The notes: generated from the sequence alone by a model not told the origin. Shown: positions 25,900 through 34,687, counted from the stretch's first letter. The stretch is DNA of 64,000 bases from an uncultured Pseudomonadota bacterium (GCA_913061235.1 CAJXTB010000013.1:62001-126000); one strand, 5' to 3'. Program-made: numbers and translations.

Positions 25900-27456
25900 C
25901 TAGCGGACCCAGGTGCTACAGGTGGTCGAAGAGGAGGTGGTGTAGTTGCCGAGGCCCGAAGCATTTCCAGTGTAGTTGCACGAGCAGGTGCTCTGCCCGC
26001 CGCTTCCAATCCAGACCGAGCCGAAGCGGTCGCCAGAGTTGTAGATCCAGCTCGACATACCAGCATTGGAGTTGCCGTTCAGTGTTCTCGCCGACCACCC
26101 GGCGCTGTGGGATGTCGATTGGGTAATTACGGTAGGATATTGGAGCGCAATCGCGCCACCCGCCTGTAGCGTGAGCCAGCCGACAGACCCGGTGAACCGG
26201 TTGGACTTGCAGAGTAGCAGCGGGTCATTGGACCACGCATAGCCAGGCAACAGACGCCCCCCTGCAACCGCTGGATCCGTGATGGCTCCCGAGGTTCGGC
26301 TGCCGAAGGTCGCGGCATTGGTCGGGTCGTTGTCCACCAGGGTCCAGCCCCCGCCTTCAAAGTCCATGTCGCAGTACACATTGAAGGCGTCACTGGGGTC
26401 TCCGGCATTCGGGTCGACGCGGTACACGCCGCTTCCGGAGTTGCCGTAGACATGTGCGTCTGTTGGATTGCGGTAGAACCAGCAGGAGTTGGCGTAGGTT
26501 CCGTCGTCCCACTCAAAGGCTCCACTAACCAGCGTAGTCGTGCCCAAGGACAGGCAGGACGGTGGGGAGGCCTCTCCAACAATGGTGGTTCCGCGCTGTT
26601 CAACGGCGTTGTCGGGGACGTCGCCCCAGGTCCGCACAAGGACATCTGCGCCTAGAATGACGTCACTACCTACGCAAGCGCTGCCCCGAACGTCGGCACC
26701 GCGGCCGAGGCGGCTGCCTGTCCCGATATGCGCGTCTCCGCCGACAGCGGCTTGCTTGCGAATGCGCACGTCGCTGCCAATCACGGCATCGTCGAAGATG
26801 TCGACATCAGGTCCGATGACGACGCTATCGCCAACGGTGGTTCCGGCGCCGACGGTAGCAGCGCGCGCGAAGATGGTGTTGTTACCAATGGAAGCGGCCT
26901 CGACGGTGACGAGGTTTCCAAGGGTGACATGGTGGCCGACAGACTCCGGCGTGCCATTGAGCTGGGCTGCGTAGCCGAGGGTCAGCGTTCCCCCTGACGC
27001 GACGGTGAAGCCGCCGTCGATAGACGCGGACCGGCCAACAAAGGCGTTGTCTCCGAGGTTCGCGTTGGGGCCGACGCTTGCCCTGCGGCCCAGTACGCTG
27101 TCTGTGCCCACTGTGGAGCCTGTGCCGATGCTCGCTTGGGATGCAAGGAAGGAGTCTGAGCCAACGAAAGCACCTGCACCCACGTGAGAGTCAGGGCCAA
27201 GCACCACTCCGGTCTGTACGGTCGCGCCGCTGTCCACGCGTGCTGCGAGACCGACGACTGTTCCGACGGGGAGCACAACGGTGGGGTCGATGCAGCTGTC
27301 CATCTCGCCGTCTGCGTCCCAGTCTGAGTCCGCGACCCCACACCCACACAGACCCGGGTCGACCTTGTTGGGGTCCGACGGGCAGGCGTCCTGTGCACTC
27401 GCGAGTACGGGCATGAGTAGGCCGATGGCCAGCACGAGTGGTGCAGAACGTGTCAT
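25900..27456 (-). CDS. Secreted left-handed beta-helix plus fibrinogen-like protein, 518 aa
   Basis: Exported protein. Signal peptide ends ASAQ. Residues 50-300 contain hexapeptide repeats of the [LIV]-G-x4 type (VGSDSF, IGTGST, VGTDSV, LGRRAS), building a left-handed beta-helix; here there is no acyltransferase context, so it is probably a structural rod. A conserved segment TLGYAAQL and the motif RIRKQ recur in the proteins at 44997 and 62587. Residues ~320-518 are fibrinogen-like: GVYRVDPN, YCDMDFEGGGWTLV, Cys pairs, ending STWVR. The design suggests a binding head on a stiff rod. The last 25 bases are duplicated at 16967-16991. Ligand unknown. Confidence 0.85.
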   Translation of the reverse strand: MTRSAPLVLAIGLLMPVLASAQDACPSDPNKVDPGLCGCGVADSDWDADGEMDSCIDPTVVLPVGTVVGLAARVDSGATVQTGVVLGPDSHVGAGAFVGSDSFLASQASIGTGSTVGTDSVLGRRASVGPNANLGDNAFVGRSASIDGGFTVASGGTLTLGYAAQLNGTPESVGHHVTLGNLVTVEAASIGNNTIFARAATVGAGTTVGDSVVIGPDVDIFDDAVIGSDVRIRKQAAVGGDAHIGTGSRLGRGADVRGSACVGSDVILGADVLVRTWGDVPDNAVEQRGTTIVGEASPPSCLSLGTTTLVSGAFEWDDGTYANSCWFYRNPTDAHVYGNSGSGVYRVDPNAGDPSDAFNVYCDMDFEGGGWTLVDNDPTNAATFGSRTSGAITDPAVAGGRLLPGYAWSNDPLLLCKSNRFTGSVGWLTLQAGGAIALQYPTVITQSTSHSAGWSARTLNGNSNAGMSSWIYNSGDRFGSVWIGSGGQSTCSCNYTGNASGLGNYTTSSSTTCSTWVR

Positions 27457-27971
27457 TGTGTGGTTTCCCCAGTTGTCGTCAGGCGTGAGCGTACACGCAG
27501 ACAGGCCTGCACAGTACTATCTTAGAGGTTTTGTTGCATCTGAAAGTGGGCGCAGTGGTGAGCATGGAGAACCACAGATGCGGCTACCGAGCCATCATCC
27601 GCACGGTTGAACCGCTGCAGTACCCAGCAATGCTGAGTTCGGCGACAGGGCACTGCGGGTGTAGCTATGCGAAGAAGCTCCGTTGGAGCATGACGGCCGA
27701 CAGTCGTCGAAAGAAGCCGTTAAATCAGTGTAAAGTGCGCGGTAAGCGCCGCCGCTGATTGTCCTGCGAGCACTCCCAAGGAGTGTTCGTGGGTAGACGT
27801 TGAGGAACACAGTTCATCCTGGCGTTCCCAGCAGGAATTTGGCTAGCTCCTCCAACGTGAAGGTGGCGTGGCCAACGGGCAACGCGCGCCGGGCACCATC
27901 GGTCGCTCTTGTGGTAAAAGCACAGTTGTTGGACGGGCATTGAATAGTCCCCGTCCGAGCTGGGGGATTTC
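27457..27971. other. Divergent intergenic region
   Basis: It separates two divergent exported-protein genes and should hold both promoters. A GGTAAAAG box (27913-27920) lies 51 bases before the plus-strand gene. No gene or relic could be supported in the rest. Confidence 0.4.
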
Positions 27972-28535
27972 ATGCGAATTGTAGGCATTGCCATCGGGTT
28001 GTTGCTGCTGGCCTCGTGTGGCGGGGCGAATGACTCTGACACCGTTGAGGACGACACAGAGGCCTCCACTGAGGTCGCGGCAACGGATGCGGCCGACGAG
28101 CGATGCGTAGAGGCGTGCGCGCGGCTGGAGTCGTGCTTTGATGATTTCTGTGACGAGCAACCGCTGTCGCCAGCCGATTGTGTTGCGGAGTGTGATGAGG
28201 ACCCCGAGGCGTTTCAGGTCGATGCCGTGCTTCTTGCGTCGTGTGCTCAAATCAACGCATCTATCTGCGTAGAAGAAGGGGTCGACGAGATCTGCGACTG
28301 TCCAACATCCGATGAGGGGACGTCCTGTACAGACACCTATACGTGCTTCGGGAACTGTCCTACGAGCGACGACTCCTGCATTCAGGCGTGCTTTGCAGCG
28401 GCAAGTCCAAGTGCGCAGCTCGCAATCCAAGCGGTGTCGGAATGTGCCAACGACTCGTGTGCAGGCGTTGAGGACCAACAGGCCTGTCTCAATGAGAATT
28501 GCTCGGATGAGATTGCGGAGTGCTTTTCCAGCTAG
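27972..28535 (+). CDS. Cys-rich lipoprotein, 187 aa
   Basis: Predicted lipoprotein: signal peptide MRIVGIAIGLLLLASC with lipobox LASC. An acidic linker (residues 20-42) is followed by about 18 Cys in CxxxC and CxxxxC spacing (RCVEACARLESCFDDFC, CIQACFAAASPSA, SDEIAECF). The spacing repeats roughly twice, suggesting two small disulphide-linked helical domains. Similar Cys-rich lipoproteins are common in myxobacteria but, as far as I know, lack a defined function. The gene is monocistronic. Confidence 0.78.
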   Translation: MRIVGIAIGLLLLASCGGANDSDTVEDDTEASTEVAATDAADERCVEACARLESCFDDFCDEQPLSPADCVAECDEDPEAFQVDAVLLASCAQINASICVEEGVDEICDCPTSDEGTSCTDTYTCFGNCPTSDDSCIQACFAAASPSAQLAIQAVSECANDSCAGVEDQQACLNENCSDEIAECFSS

Positions 28536-28657
28536 GGACCAGTCCACGTGACGTTTCCGTCGAAGGGCCCTGAGCGCGGATGAAGGCGCGTGGGCCGTCA
28601 TCGGTCTAGACTGCGCGCTCCTCACGGGCGCGCATCGCCTATAGACCACGGTCCTGC

Positions 28658-29209
28658 ATGCCCACCTTCCCCTCGACCTACGTTCGCCACATCATCCCGG
28701 CAGTCTTCACGCCAGGGGAATGTGCTCAGCTGCGGGCCACTCCCGGTCCGTTCGTGGAAGCGAAGGTTCAGCTAGACCCCGATGATCCGCGGGAAAACGT
28801 GCGCACGTCGACCGGGGTCCAGATGGCCCATGAGGCATCGACGGACTGGATTGTGGACCGGCTACACCCACACATCTTGGCCCTCAACCAGACCCTGGAC
28901 TTCGACCTTCAAGGCTGGGCGTCACCCGCTGTGCTCCGCTACTTGCCGGGTCAACACTACACCTGGCATGTGGACATGGGACGGGACGATCTGGCCAGTC
29001 GCAAGCTCGCAGTCATTGTGTTGTTGTCCGAATCGGGTGCCTACGAGGGAGGTGACCTCGAGTGGATGCCAGACCTCGGACTGTGTCAACGTGGTCTAGG
29101 AACGGTAATTATTTTCCCTACATTCATCCCGCATCGGGTGACCCCGGTGACGTCCGGAGAGCGCTTCGTGTTGGTAGCATGGGTGCATGGGGACCGGCCG
29201 TTTAGGTAG
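28658..29209 (+). CDS. 2OG-Fe(II) oxygenase, 183 aa
   Basis: Cytosolic non-haem iron dioxygenase of the PKHD/prolyl-hydroxylase-like group. The iron triad is visible as H104-x-D106 in WHVDMG and H159 in FPTFIPHRV; R169 in the SGERF segment should bind 2-oxoglutarate. YEGGDLEW is the usual strand between them. The protein is a single catalytic domain starting at the double-stranded beta-helix, with no substrate-binding extension. It is one of three candidate 2OG or JmjC-type oxygenases within 8 kb. The substrate cannot be predicted. Confidence 0.9.
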   Translation: MPTFPSTYVRHIIPAVFTPGECAQLRATPGPFVEAKVQLDPDDPRENVRTSTGVQMAHEASTDWIVDRLHPHILALNQTLDFDLQGWASPAVLRYLPGQHYTWHVDMGRDDLASRKLAVIVLLSESGAYEGGDLEWMPDLGLCQRGLGTVIIFPTFIPHRVTPVTSGERFVLVAWVHGDRPFR

Positions 29210-29233
29210 CTGTGCCCCCCTCCGGTCCAGACC

Positions 29234-29911
29234 CTATCGGCCGGCGTTGTCCATCCGTCGGTTGATGGACTCGGAGTAGTCGTGCACCCCGCCGCCGTTG
29301 TAGTCGTCAAGCGCGTTGTCCCAGTTGGTAAACTGGCTCTCGTAGCCGGCTACGCTCTTCGTTCCTCGCTGGGTGTCGTGCCAGCCTTCACTGTCGGCGT
29401 CGTCTGTCTTCGCCCGCGTGATCTCGCCCTTGTAGTAGGCCCAGTGAAGCGCAATGCGCAGGCTTGTCCGTGGGTCGAGCTTCTCGTGTTTGCCAGTCAG
29501 GCCGAAGTTCTGCTTCTCGGGTACCCAGTCTCCGGGCACGTTCATTTGCATCATGTCGCCCTGAGCAAACACATTCTGGTGGCCGCCGCTCTCTTGCAGC
29601 GCCCAGGCCTTGACCATGGCCGGATCGAGGTAGCTTGGGTGCTCTGGACCCCAGCCCTTCTCTGCGTTGAACTCCTGCACAACCTCGATAATCAGCGAGT
29701 CATTGGCTTGGTGCCATGGCGACTCGTAGCCCGCGAACTCCGGCAGAGTGGTCTGTTGCTCATCGCGCAGCGGCACCTCTGGCGAGCGCTGGCCCGACAG
29801 CCCGAGCATCTCCATGAGTGCCGCGTTGCCCATGTCTGCACCCGACGTCATCCGCTCTGGACGACTCTGCGGAACTGGAACCGTACTTGTTCGACGCGTC
29901 TGGCTGGGCAT
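29234..29911 (-). CDS. Lysozyme-like / transglycosylase-type protein, 225 aa
   Basis: Probably a peptidoglycan-cutting or -binding protein. The segment YLDPAMVKAWALQESGG has the helix and Glu position of lytic-transglycosylase-like folds (candidate catalytic Glu in QESGG), and GDMMQMNV then SLRIALHWAYYKGEI and NALDDYNGGG fit the rest of such a domain. There is no signal peptide. The basic, disordered N-terminus (MPSQTRRTSTVPVPQ) and GNAALMEMLG resemble leaders of proteins delivered by contractile or secretion machines. ATG 29911 has GGGAG upstream. Activity is inferred; a T6SS- or phage-like delivery route is speculation. Confidence 0.6.
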   Translation of the reverse strand: MPSQTRRTSTVPVPQSRPERMTSGADMGNAALMEMLGLSGQRSPEVPLRDEQQTTLPEFAGYESPWHQANDSLIIEVVQEFNAEKGWGPEHPSYLDPAMVKAWALQESGGHQNVFAQGDMMQMNVPGDWVPEKQNFGLTGKHEKLDPRTSLRIALHWAYYKGEITRAKTDDADSEGWHDTQRGTKSVAGYESQFTNWDNALDDYNGGGVHDYSESINRRMDNAGR

Positions 29912-30070
29912 GAGACTCCCTGGAGGATGTCGTCACTCTACACATGCGGTTCAGCGTCACCAAGTACCTTGTGCTGTCGGACGACAGAGCCCCGCACTCG
30001 ACACCCGTTGACTGGCTCCGGAGCAGACACCAAATCGACACAACGGCGCTGCTTGGCGGACCTTCCACAT

Positions 30071-30078
30071 GGTAGAAT
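30071..30078 (+). promoter_or_regulatory. Candidate -10 box (GGTAGAAT)
   Basis: GGTAGAAT ends 18 bases before the ATG at 30097; AGGGAGG (30085-30091) is a strong Shine-Dalgarno sequence. The same spacing and box type occur before the gene at 7954. Confidence 0.45.
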
Positions 30079-30096
30079 GCAGTCAGGGAGGGTGCA

Positions 30097-31332
30097 ATGA
30101 GGGTATTGGCAGTTGGGCTGGGTGTGATGTGGGCGCTTACCGCGGCGGCTGAGCCGGTATCGTTTCAGCACCAGGGCCGGTTGATGGACAGCACAGGTGA
30201 GGCCATCAACGGCTCCCACACTGTGAAGGTGTCCGTGTACGACGCGTCCGACGCAAGGCAGTGGAGCCAGAGCTTTCCGGGACTGGCGTTTGACGATGGG
30301 TACTTTACGGTGACTCTGACGGGAAGTTCGACAGACCCGGCCAATGTCACTCTGGATGAGCTGTTCGCCGGTGCGCATCAGACGCTGACGGTCGGCCTAC
30401 AACTCGATGGCGTTGCCGAGCTTGAGCCCCGGCAGGCCCTAGCGGACGTTCCTACAGCAGCGCTCGCGCGCCGAACAGAGGGGGCCGTTCTGGTGGATGT
30501 ATCTACCCAGACTGTCTGTGGTGAAGACGGTCGACTCGGCTTTGACAGCGCTGTCGGCTCGCTGTTCGTCTGCGTGAGCAACGGCTGGCAGGCTGTGGGG
30601 GCTGGCGGCTCCGGCATAGGAGAGGGCTCGTCCAGCGACAACCCGGGCCGGTCGTGCAAGGGCATTCGCGATGCTGGCGCTGCCGATGGCAGCGGCCTGT
30701 ACTGGATTGACCCGGTGGGCAGTGTTGGAGACTCTCCAGTTCAGGTCTACTGCGACATGTTGTTCAGCGGAGGAGGCTGGACCCTGGTGTCCTACGCGTA
30801 CCGACCGTCTGGAGGCGGCTCCACGGTCTACTCGCTGCCGAACGCATTTCAGGGGGTGTGGACGCCGGGCGTCCGCGACAACATCGCCGCAATCGACGCC
30901 AGCGAGCTTGTGCAAGAGAGCACGTCTGCCATGCTGACCACCGCCAACGGAGACTTCGTGGATGGTGCGATTGCCGAGTACACCAAGCAGTACTCCTGGC
31001 TCATTCCAGCGCCCCAGACAACCGTGTTCAGCCTACCGGACCAGTCCACCTGTGACTCAGTGTCGGTCACCGAGCACACCGGCAACAGCACCTTCTCGGC
31101 CTTCGTGCAGCGAAACAAGCTCCAGGTCTCGTGCAGCGGCAACAAAGCGGGCACCCCCTACGAACGCCAGTTTATCGGTTTCTGCAACAGCGGTTGCTGG
31201 GGTCGGTGCGGAGCCGATGGCCCGCAGTGCGACGGTATGGTCGTCCACTACGCCAGCGGCTACGACCCCGCTGTTTCCGGTGGAGCGGGTGATGCCGAGC
31301 GTGCGGGTAGCTTCGCGTTTTGGCTTCGGTAG
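30097..31332 (+). CDS. Secreted fibrinogen-like protein with shared N-terminal module, 411 aa
   Basis: Exported. Signal peptide ends AAAEP. Residues 25-125 are the QGRLMDSTGEAINGS...PRQALADVPTAALA module also present at 7954 and 41399. A short segment TVCGEDGRLGFDSAVGSLFV with a pair of Cys follows; this type of piece often precedes fibrinogen-like domains. Residues ~190-411 are fibrinogen-like (GLYWIDPVG, VYCDMLFSGGGWTLVSY, several Cys), ending FAFWLR. The shared N-terminal module with different heads suggests interchangeable surface-binding proteins. The ligand is unknown. Confidence 0.85.
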   Translation: MRVLAVGLGVMWALTAAAEPVSFQHQGRLMDSTGEAINGSHTVKVSVYDASDARQWSQSFPGLAFDDGYFTVTLTGSSTDPANVTLDELFAGAHQTLTVGLQLDGVAELEPRQALADVPTAALARRTEGAVLVDVSTQTVCGEDGRLGFDSAVGSLFVCVSNGWQAVGAGGSGIGEGSSSDNPGRSCKGIRDAGAADGSGLYWIDPVGSVGDSPVQVYCDMLFSGGGWTLVSYAYRPSGGGSTVYSLPNAFQGVWTPGVRDNIAAIDASELVQESTSAMLTTANGDFVDGAIAEYTKQYSWLIPAPQTTVFSLPDQSTCDSVSVTEHTGNSTFSAFVQRNKLQVSCSGNKAGTPYERQFIGFCNSGCWGRCGADGPQCDGMVVHYASGYDPAVSGGAGDAERAGSFAFWLR

Positions 31333-31709
31333 GGCACGCACCGTCGACGACAGGGTGCTTCCGGAGGCCCGCTGTAGGATGTGGCGAGCCGTTGCCGGTC
31401 ATGGACCAACGAGCGGTGTTTGACGGACGCGGACACGACGCCCCGTCCGCCGAACGGTTCCGAATCGTCGTAGTCGTGTGCGCCACGTGTACGGCGGTGA
31501 CCGACTGAGTCGGGGCAACGCCACGAGACCAATGTTGTTACCCGGGTAACAAGCATCTCAATCGCAGCACTCGGGCGGGCTGCCTTGGTTAGCAATCAGC
31601 CCGACGAGAAGCCAGATCCCGAACGCGTTGAGTTCTCTCAGCCAGGATTTCGTCGAATCACGCCATCTGCCAGCTTCCACAGCTGAACTTTTGAAGAGAG
31701 GTCTATTAA
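31333..31709. other. Intergenic region containing perfect palindrome
   Basis: No gene is firmly supported; a short plus-strand frame ending at 31508 (MDQRAVFDGRGHDAPSAERF onward) has no Shine-Dalgarno sequence and may be chance. The 18-bp palindrome at 31535-31552 is the notable feature. AGAGAGG (31694-31700) precedes the next gene. Confidence 0.4.
31535..31552. promoter_or_regulatory. 18-bp perfect palindrome, candidate operator
   Basis: TTGTTACCCGGGTAACAA is a perfect inverted repeat of two 9-bp halves. It lies between genes, about 160 bases before the lipoprotein at 31710. The length and symmetry fit the site of a dimeric repressor. No T run follows, so a terminator is less likely. Confidence 0.5.
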
Positions 31710-32141
31710 ATACGCATATTCAAACTGCTTTTTCTCATCGGGGCTGCTACCCTCGCCACTGCGTGTCCTAAGGTTGGAACCACTACCGCTGGGAACGTTC
31801 TGAAGATCAATCTGAGCGGTATTGCGAAGAGGCTGAATTGCTCACCGGACCAAGTGACTTTGGTAGAGCAAGGCGACCAAACAACTGTGAAGGCCAACGG
31901 GTGCGGTGCCAGTGAGATGTACACCCAGATTGGCGATGCGAGGGTATGGATTCCCATGCAGGACCTGCGTGCAAGGTCCGCCTTCGACCTCGACTGTGCG
32001 GAGGAAGACATCACTATGAGCGCGCTATCGGCGCGACAGCAGGGGGTGAGGGGTTGTGGAAACCGTGCCACCTACACGTATGTACGGACGGACGAGGACC
32101 GCTGGGACTGGATTATGGATAGCGCCAGTTCATCCCAATAA
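31710..32141 (+). CDS. Small lipoprotein with two GCG-type domains, apparent ATA start
   Basis: The usual start codons do not reveal this gene. In frame from ATA 31710 the translation is RIFKLLFLIGAATLATACPK, a good lipoprotein signal (lipobox LATAC), and AGAGG sits 8 bases before the ATA. A TAA at 31707 excludes any upstream start. The mature 120 residues contain two related units: LNCSPDQVTLVEQGDQTTVK with NGCG, and FDLDCAEEDITMSA with GVRGCGNRATYTYV. This Cys...GCGxxAxY pattern is frequent in myxobacterial lipoproteins of unknown function. Either ATA is used or an ATG has mutated. The first ATG in frame, 31854, would discard the signal and half of domain 1. Confidence 0.6.
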   Translation: MRIFKLLFLIGAATLATACPKVGTTTAGNVLKINLSGIAKRLNCSPDQVTLVEQGDQTTVKANGCGASEMYTQIGDARVWIPMQDLRARSAFDLDCAEEDITMSALSARQQGVRGCGNRATYTYVRTDEDRWDWIMDSASSSQ

Positions 32142-32308
32142 TCAAGAGTTTACTACGCTTTCAGCGTACGGTGGCTCTGGATTGCGCGGTTAGAGGTTCC
32201 AAAGCGAGAAGGGGCGACCGTGCATATTGGGCGCTGTGTGGACAGGTCTAAGAAATACTGGTTCTACCTTTCCTGTCTACAGTTCCATCCACGTCAACTG
32301 CCAGGTTC

Positions 32309-32911
32309 CTAGCGGAAGTCCTTGCGCCCCTTGTGCCGACCATCACACCACGGCTTGTTCTTAGACAGTCCACACCGACACAGGGTGCCGCGGTCTTCAG
32401 GCTGACCGGCTAGGCGCTCTACGTTGATGTCGTAGGGGACCTGCAGACGCACTTCGCCGCCTTCGACGATGTCGATGTCGCAGTCAGAGGTGGCGTCGAT
32501 CTGGACGTCTGCGCCCTTGGACTCCACGGCCAGTGCACCGGATGGACACAGGCCAACGACGCGCGCAATCTCGGCCGCTGCGTCGTCGTCTCCCGCCAGT
32601 TCAGCCTCGCGCAGGGCGCCCAGTGGCTTGCAGTAGAAGACGTGCATGCAGGTGTTGGGATTGAAGTGGGTGCGGACTGTGCGGCCTTCCCAGGTCTTGA
32701 TGGGCTTGGTCGTGGCCAGCTGGTTTTCGCCTTTGAACTCGGCGGCTTTGTGGCTTCCGTCGCAGAATGGCGCGTTCTTCGACTCACCACAGCGGCATAG
32801 GAAGACGTCGCCTTGTACGTCGACGGGCTCGCCGCAGTAGCGCATGCTCTTGGCGTTGCTGACCTTGATAGGGCCGTTTTCAAAGAGGGTGACGGAGGGC
32901 TTGTCAGACAT
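32309..32911 (-). CDS. Double CDGSH iron-sulfur protein with ferredoxin-like domain, 200 aa
   Basis: Predicted Fe-S protein. Two CDGSH motifs bind 2Fe-2S clusters through Cys3-His1: CRCGESKNAPFCDGSHK (residues 39-55) and CRCGLSKNKPWCDGRHK near the C-terminus. Between them, TCMHVFYC and GLCPSGAL resemble the (4Fe-4S) mono-cluster ferredoxin domain often fused to CDGSH motifs. There is no signal peptide, so the protein is cytosolic. Bacterial homologues are mostly uncharacterised; electron transfer or Fe-S sensing is likely. ATG 32911 is chosen because the conserved sequence starts there and CGGAGA lies upstream. Confidence 0.93.
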   Translation of the reverse strand: MSDKPSVTLFENGPIKVSNAKSMRYCGEPVDVQGDVFLCRCGESKNAPFCDGSHKAAEFKGENQLATTKPIKTWEGRTVRTHFNPNTCMHVFYCKPLGALREAELAGDDDAAAEIARVVGLCPSGALAVESKGADVQIDATSDCDIDIVEGGEVRLQVPYDINVERLAGQPEDRGTLCRCGLSKNKPWCDGRHKGRKDFR

Positions 32912-32981
32912 GGGTACTCTCGGAGAAGAATGGGGGGCGGAAACGCGGCCACCATAGATCAACGCGGCGTCGGACGGCGAT

Positions 32982-33899
32982 TTACCGCAAGAATGCGGGC
33001 GTGCCGACACCCACCTCGTACACAACATCACTGAAGAGACTGGTGATGTACACGCTGCAGACGTCGAAGTCTCCACGACCGAATGCCAAGCTTGCAGGGG
33101 AGTTGAGGCCGTCTGCAATCACGTCCACGTCTCCGTCGGCTGTCACACGCAATAGCTCGCCGGGCAGGTTGGACAGAACGAGGACGTCGCCGTTTGCGTC
33201 CAGGGCAATACCGTCCAAGGTGGCGTTGTCGTCGAAGGTTGCGACGGTGCGGACGTCGCCGGATTGGCCCTGCGCGCTGACGTCGACGGCATGAAGTGCG
33301 ATGGGGGCGTTGTAGGTCTGGGCGACGAATAGCGTTGTGCCGTCCTCGCTAAACACCATGCCATTGGGCGATTCGATACCGGTCAGCCACTCGCTCACGT
33401 CTCCGGCATCGGTCACTTCCCAGACGGTTGTGCCGCCTGGGCTGGAGACCAGCAGGGTGTCCCAGGGAGTGACCACAATGAAGTTGGCACCTGGGATTCC
33501 TGACGCAAGCACTTGTGATGTTCCGGTGTCCGTGTTGACCTGCATGACGCCACCGAGCTCGCCGGCGGGGCCATCGCCCCCCACAGCGACGAGCAATGCG
33601 TCCTGCCACCACACAAGGCCGACCGTCGACGTCATGGAGACCAGGGGTGAAACAACGCCGTCAGGGGCTACCTCAGCGACGAATCCACCACCTGTGTAGG
33701 CGACGCCTCCAACGAATAGGCGACCGTCTGGGGACAACGCAATGCCCTCCGAACCTTCGGTCCCAGCGCTCTCAAGGCCTGTTGCGAAGGTGAAGACGTC
33801 GCCTTCGGAGCGGCTGTCTGTTGGGCAGCTCTCCATCTCGACGGGTTCATCAGGCGTGGTGCAGGCGCATACCATCGCGAGTAGCAGGACACGGGTCAT
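32982..33899 (-). CDS. Beta-propeller lipoprotein, SMP-30/gluconolactonase-like
   Basis: Predicted lipoprotein of 305 aa; the signal ends VCAC. The body repeats about 45-residue blades with G-I-A-L/S-P-D-G-type turns (EGIALSPDGRLFVGG, PNGMVFSEDGTTLFVAQ, LDGIALDANGDVLVLSN), typical of six-bladed SMP-30/NHL-like propellers. In SMP-30 enzymes a Glu/Asn/Asp set binds metal; PNGM...SEDG and LDGIALDANG supply possible Asn/Asp ligands, so lactonase activity is possible but unproven. A plain binding role is equally likely. The gene is upstream of and co-directional with the CDGSH gene, with a 70-base gap. Confidence 0.8.
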   Translation of the reverse strand: MTRVLLLAMVCACTTPDEPVEMESCPTDSRSEGDVFTFATGLESAGTEGSEGIALSPDGRLFVGGVAYTGGGFVAEVAPDGVVSPLVSMTSTVGLVWWQDALLVAVGGDGPAGELGGVMQVNTDTGTSQVLASGIPGANFIVVTPWDTLLVSSPGGTTVWEVTDAGDVSEWLTGIESPNGMVFSEDGTTLFVAQTYNAPIALHAVDVSAQGQSGDVRTVATFDDNATLDGIALDANGDVLVLSNLPGELLRVTADGDVDVIADGLNSPASLAFGRGDFDVCSVYITSLFSDVVYEVGVGTPAFLR

Positions 33900-34059
33900 G
33901 TAGCGGCGTCGAATAGGGAACCTCCTGGGAGGGTTGGCGCCGCTAGCTTACGACGAACGCGGCGTATCGTGGTGGGTCTTCCACTGGGGTTCATGGGCTG
34001 TTGGACGTCGTCTCAGGAACTAACTGCACACGGAAGAGCGGCTCGCTGAGGCATTGCTG

Positions 34060-34065
34060 TAGGCT
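34060..34065 (+). promoter_or_regulatory. Candidate -10 box (TAGGCT), leaderless start
   Basis: TAGGCT ends six bases before the ATG at 34072, the same geometry as at 4813-4825. No Shine-Dalgarno sequence precedes this ATG. A leaderless transcript would explain that; the box itself is weak. Confidence 0.2.
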
Positions 34066-34071
34066 CCAGGC

Positions 34072-34665
34072 ATGCACACACCCTTCCTCCTGACGGACGC
34101 TAATGTTCGTCACCTCGGTGAGGGTGAGGTCTTCCAGATGGATGACTTTGCTTCACACAGCGAAGTCGAAGACTGGTCCGATGCCATAGCGCTGTCTCAC
34201 GACTCCTTCATCGCTGCTGGGACAGGGGCGAGCCATGCGCGCAGTTCAGGCGTGCGCAGTGACCGAACGATGTGGGAATCCGACCTGCCAGGACGTTTCC
34301 TTGGGATGCGGCAGCGCTTTGTGGAGGTTCGCACAGAGCTCAACGCGGCGGCATGGATGGGATTGGATGGATTCGCCATTCAGCTTGCGGTCTTCGGACC
34401 AGGAGGCCACTACCAGGCCCATCGTGACGCATTGCGTGGGGACGCGGCGCGCCGTGTCACCGCTATCCTCTACTTGAACGGTAAGTGGACGGCAGCGGAC
34501 GGCGGCTGTCTGCGGGTTCACACCTCGGAGACGCCTAGAGATATTGAGCCGCGAGGCGGGCGCCTGGTCGTGTTTCTATCGGACCGCGTTCTTCACGAAG
34601 TCCTCCCTGGCCATGTGGTTCGCAGCGCCGCCACGGCGTGGTTTCACGGGTATGGCAGCCGGTGA
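34072..34665 (+). CDS. 2OG-Fe(II) oxygenase, P4H-like, 197 aa
   Basis: Non-haem iron dioxygenase. The iron triad is H117-x-D119 in YQAHRDA and H175 in VLHEVLP; R184 in VVRSAATAWF is the expected 2-oxoglutarate ligand. The strand FAIQLAVFGPGGHY and GGCLRVH match prolyl-4-hydroxylase-like proteins. It has no signal peptide. It lies tail-to-tail with the PDZ-JmjC gene, 22 bases apart, so two related chemistries are adjacent. The substrate is unknown. Confidence 0.88.
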   Translation: MHTPFLLTDANVRHLGEGEVFQMDDFASHSEVEDWSDAIALSHDSFIAAGTGASHARSSGVRSDRTMWESDLPGRFLGMRQRFVEVRTELNAAAWMGLDGFAIQLAVFGPGGHYQAHRDALRGDAARRVTAILYLNGKWTAADGGCLRVHTSETPRDIEPRGGRLVVFLSDRVLHEVLPGHVVRSAATAWFHGYGSR

Positions 34666-34687
34666 GTGGCTGGCGAGCGCAACGACG

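Noticed and set aside
25900-27456. Hexapeptide acyltransferase (LpxA/LacY type)
   Set aside because: The protein is exported, carries a fibrinogen-like head and lacks a catalytic His in an acyltransferase context.
27843-28649. 268-codon minus-strand frame
   Set aside because: Entirely antisense to the Cys-rich lipoprotein, which has a signal peptide and lipobox; no recognisable motif.
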